A DNA stretch of 6,536 nucleotides, from contig JAILBP010000228.1 in assembly GCA_024680835.1 (NCBI GenBank), positions 1 through 6,536 on the forward strand. The letters run 5' to 3'. Numbering within the stretch: the stretch's first letter is position 1; the number at the start of each line of letters is the position of its first letter. This DNA is from RGIG6904 sp024680835. GTDB taxonomy: Bacteria; Bacillota; Clostridia; Lachnospirales; Lachnospiraceae. The translations under genes and the position numbers were made by a program. The notes under the pieces are model-generated. The model searched no databases, had not been told where the DNA came from, and worked only from the letters and a program-made list of their open reading frames with translations. Shown in pieces: positions 6,221-6,536 of this stretch.

Positions 6221-6469
6221 ATGGGTAAGATAATATTAAGACTGGACCGTGTTATGGCCGACCGCAAAATGAGCCTCAATGAACTCTCCGAGCGCGTAGG
6301 AGTGAGCAATGTCAATCTTTCCAAGATAAAGACAGGCAAGATCAGCGCAATACGTTTTTCAACGCTGGAGGCTATCTGTGATACGTTAAACTGTCAGCCG
6401 GGTGACATTCTGGAATATGACCCCGAGGCGGTCAGCGAAAAGGATAATGCGCAAAGGGATGAAGAGTGA
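6221..6469 (+). CDS. Small XRE/Cro-C1 family transcriptional regulator (HTH_26, YozG-like)
   Basis: 82 residues from ATG 6221. Almost the whole protein is one helix-turn-helix domain: an N-terminal strand/helix (GKIILRLDRVMADRKM), the HTH itself (about residues 17-45, LNELSERVGVSNVNLSKIKTG) and the hallmark closing segment with LEAICDTLNCQPGDILEY (49-66). That closing segment is typical of the Pfam HTH_26 group, which includes YozG. A short acidic, charged tail (67-82) follows. It should bind DNA as a dimer in the cytoplasm. It has no effector domain of its own, so any signal may come through the membrane protein encoded 9 nt upstream (inference). The duplicated sequence around the operon promoter is the natural candidate target, which would make the operon autoregulated. 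Ligand, target and sign of regulation are unknown. Confidence 0.92.
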   Translation: MGKIILRLDRVMADRKMSLNELSERVGVSNVNLSKIKTGKISAIRFSTLEAICDTLNCQPGDILEYDPEAVSEKDNAQRDEE

Positions 6470-6536
6470 CCCGGCAGATTCCATTATAATGCGGTCAGTG
6501 AAAGAATGACAGCAGCCTGTATCGGCTGAAAGCGCG
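6470..6536. other. 3' intergenic end of the window
   Basis: No gene is supported in these 67 nt. A small inverted repeat, CAGCC (6513-6517) and GGCTG (6524-6528), could form a 5-bp hairpin, but no T tract follows before the window ends, so a terminator cannot be called. CATTATAATG (6482-6491) is a 10-nt palindrome containing TATAAT, without a convincing -35. Confidence 0.35.

Noticed and set aside
6485..6490. TATAAT as a promoter for a gene beyond the window
   Set aside because: No acceptable -35 lies 16-18 nt upstream, and the downstream gene, if any, is not visible.
6513..6528. Terminator for the DUF2975/XRE operon
   Set aside because: The stem is only 5 bp and no T tract follows before the window ends.

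Overview
The window reads as a chromosomal stretch from an anaerobic Firmicute, most likely Lachnospiraceae (Butyrivibrio/Pseudobutyrivibrio-like). This is inference. It rests on moderate-to-low GC, strong AGGAGG-type ribosome binding sites, a one-piece HisKA-HATPase-REC-Hpt kinase with a multi-pass membrane sensor, a secreted protein ending in BspA-type leucine-rich repeats, and a DUF2975/small-XRE gene pair. All supported genes are on the + strand. No RNA genes, CRISPR array, insertion sequence or phage gene was seen.

Layout: (1) 3-2210 is a hybrid sensor histidine kinase whose 5' end probably lies outside the window. (2) 2242-4668 starts 31 nt after it with no terminator between and encodes an 808-residue secreted protein. 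Its parts are a signal peptide, a large unrecognised beta-rich (propeller-like) region, a CxxC knuckle, an Ig-like segment, a TGGNTS/T hexapeptide-repeat linker and C-terminal BspA-like repeats. A clear rho-independent terminator follows at 4684-4728. (3) 4729-5417 holds a short unrecognised membrane-anchored ORF (4893-5195). Its frame is closed by a TAG but stays open for 73 more codons, so it looks like a gene broken by a nonsense mutation. (4) A near-consensus sigma-A promoter (TTGACA, 17 nt, TATCCT) at 5418-5446 drives a two-gene operon: a DUF2975-type four-helix membrane protein (5510-6211) and an 82-residue HTH_26-type XRE regulator (6221-6469). (5) The last 67 nt hold no recognised gene.

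How they may work together: the kinase and the secreted repeat protein are probably co-transcribed, suggesting a sensing/surface function, but the final response regulator of the phosphorelay is not in the window. The DUF2975/XRE pair is a recurrent Firmicute module. Its promoter is bracketed by two 19-nt direct repeats (18/19 identical), 57 nt apart start to start, which I propose as operators, possibly for the XRE protein encoded in the same operon. The most distinctive non-coding signal is this repeat pair. The most distinctive protein is the mosaic secreted protein with its unassigned N-terminal domain. I found no clear evidence of a wholly new system.
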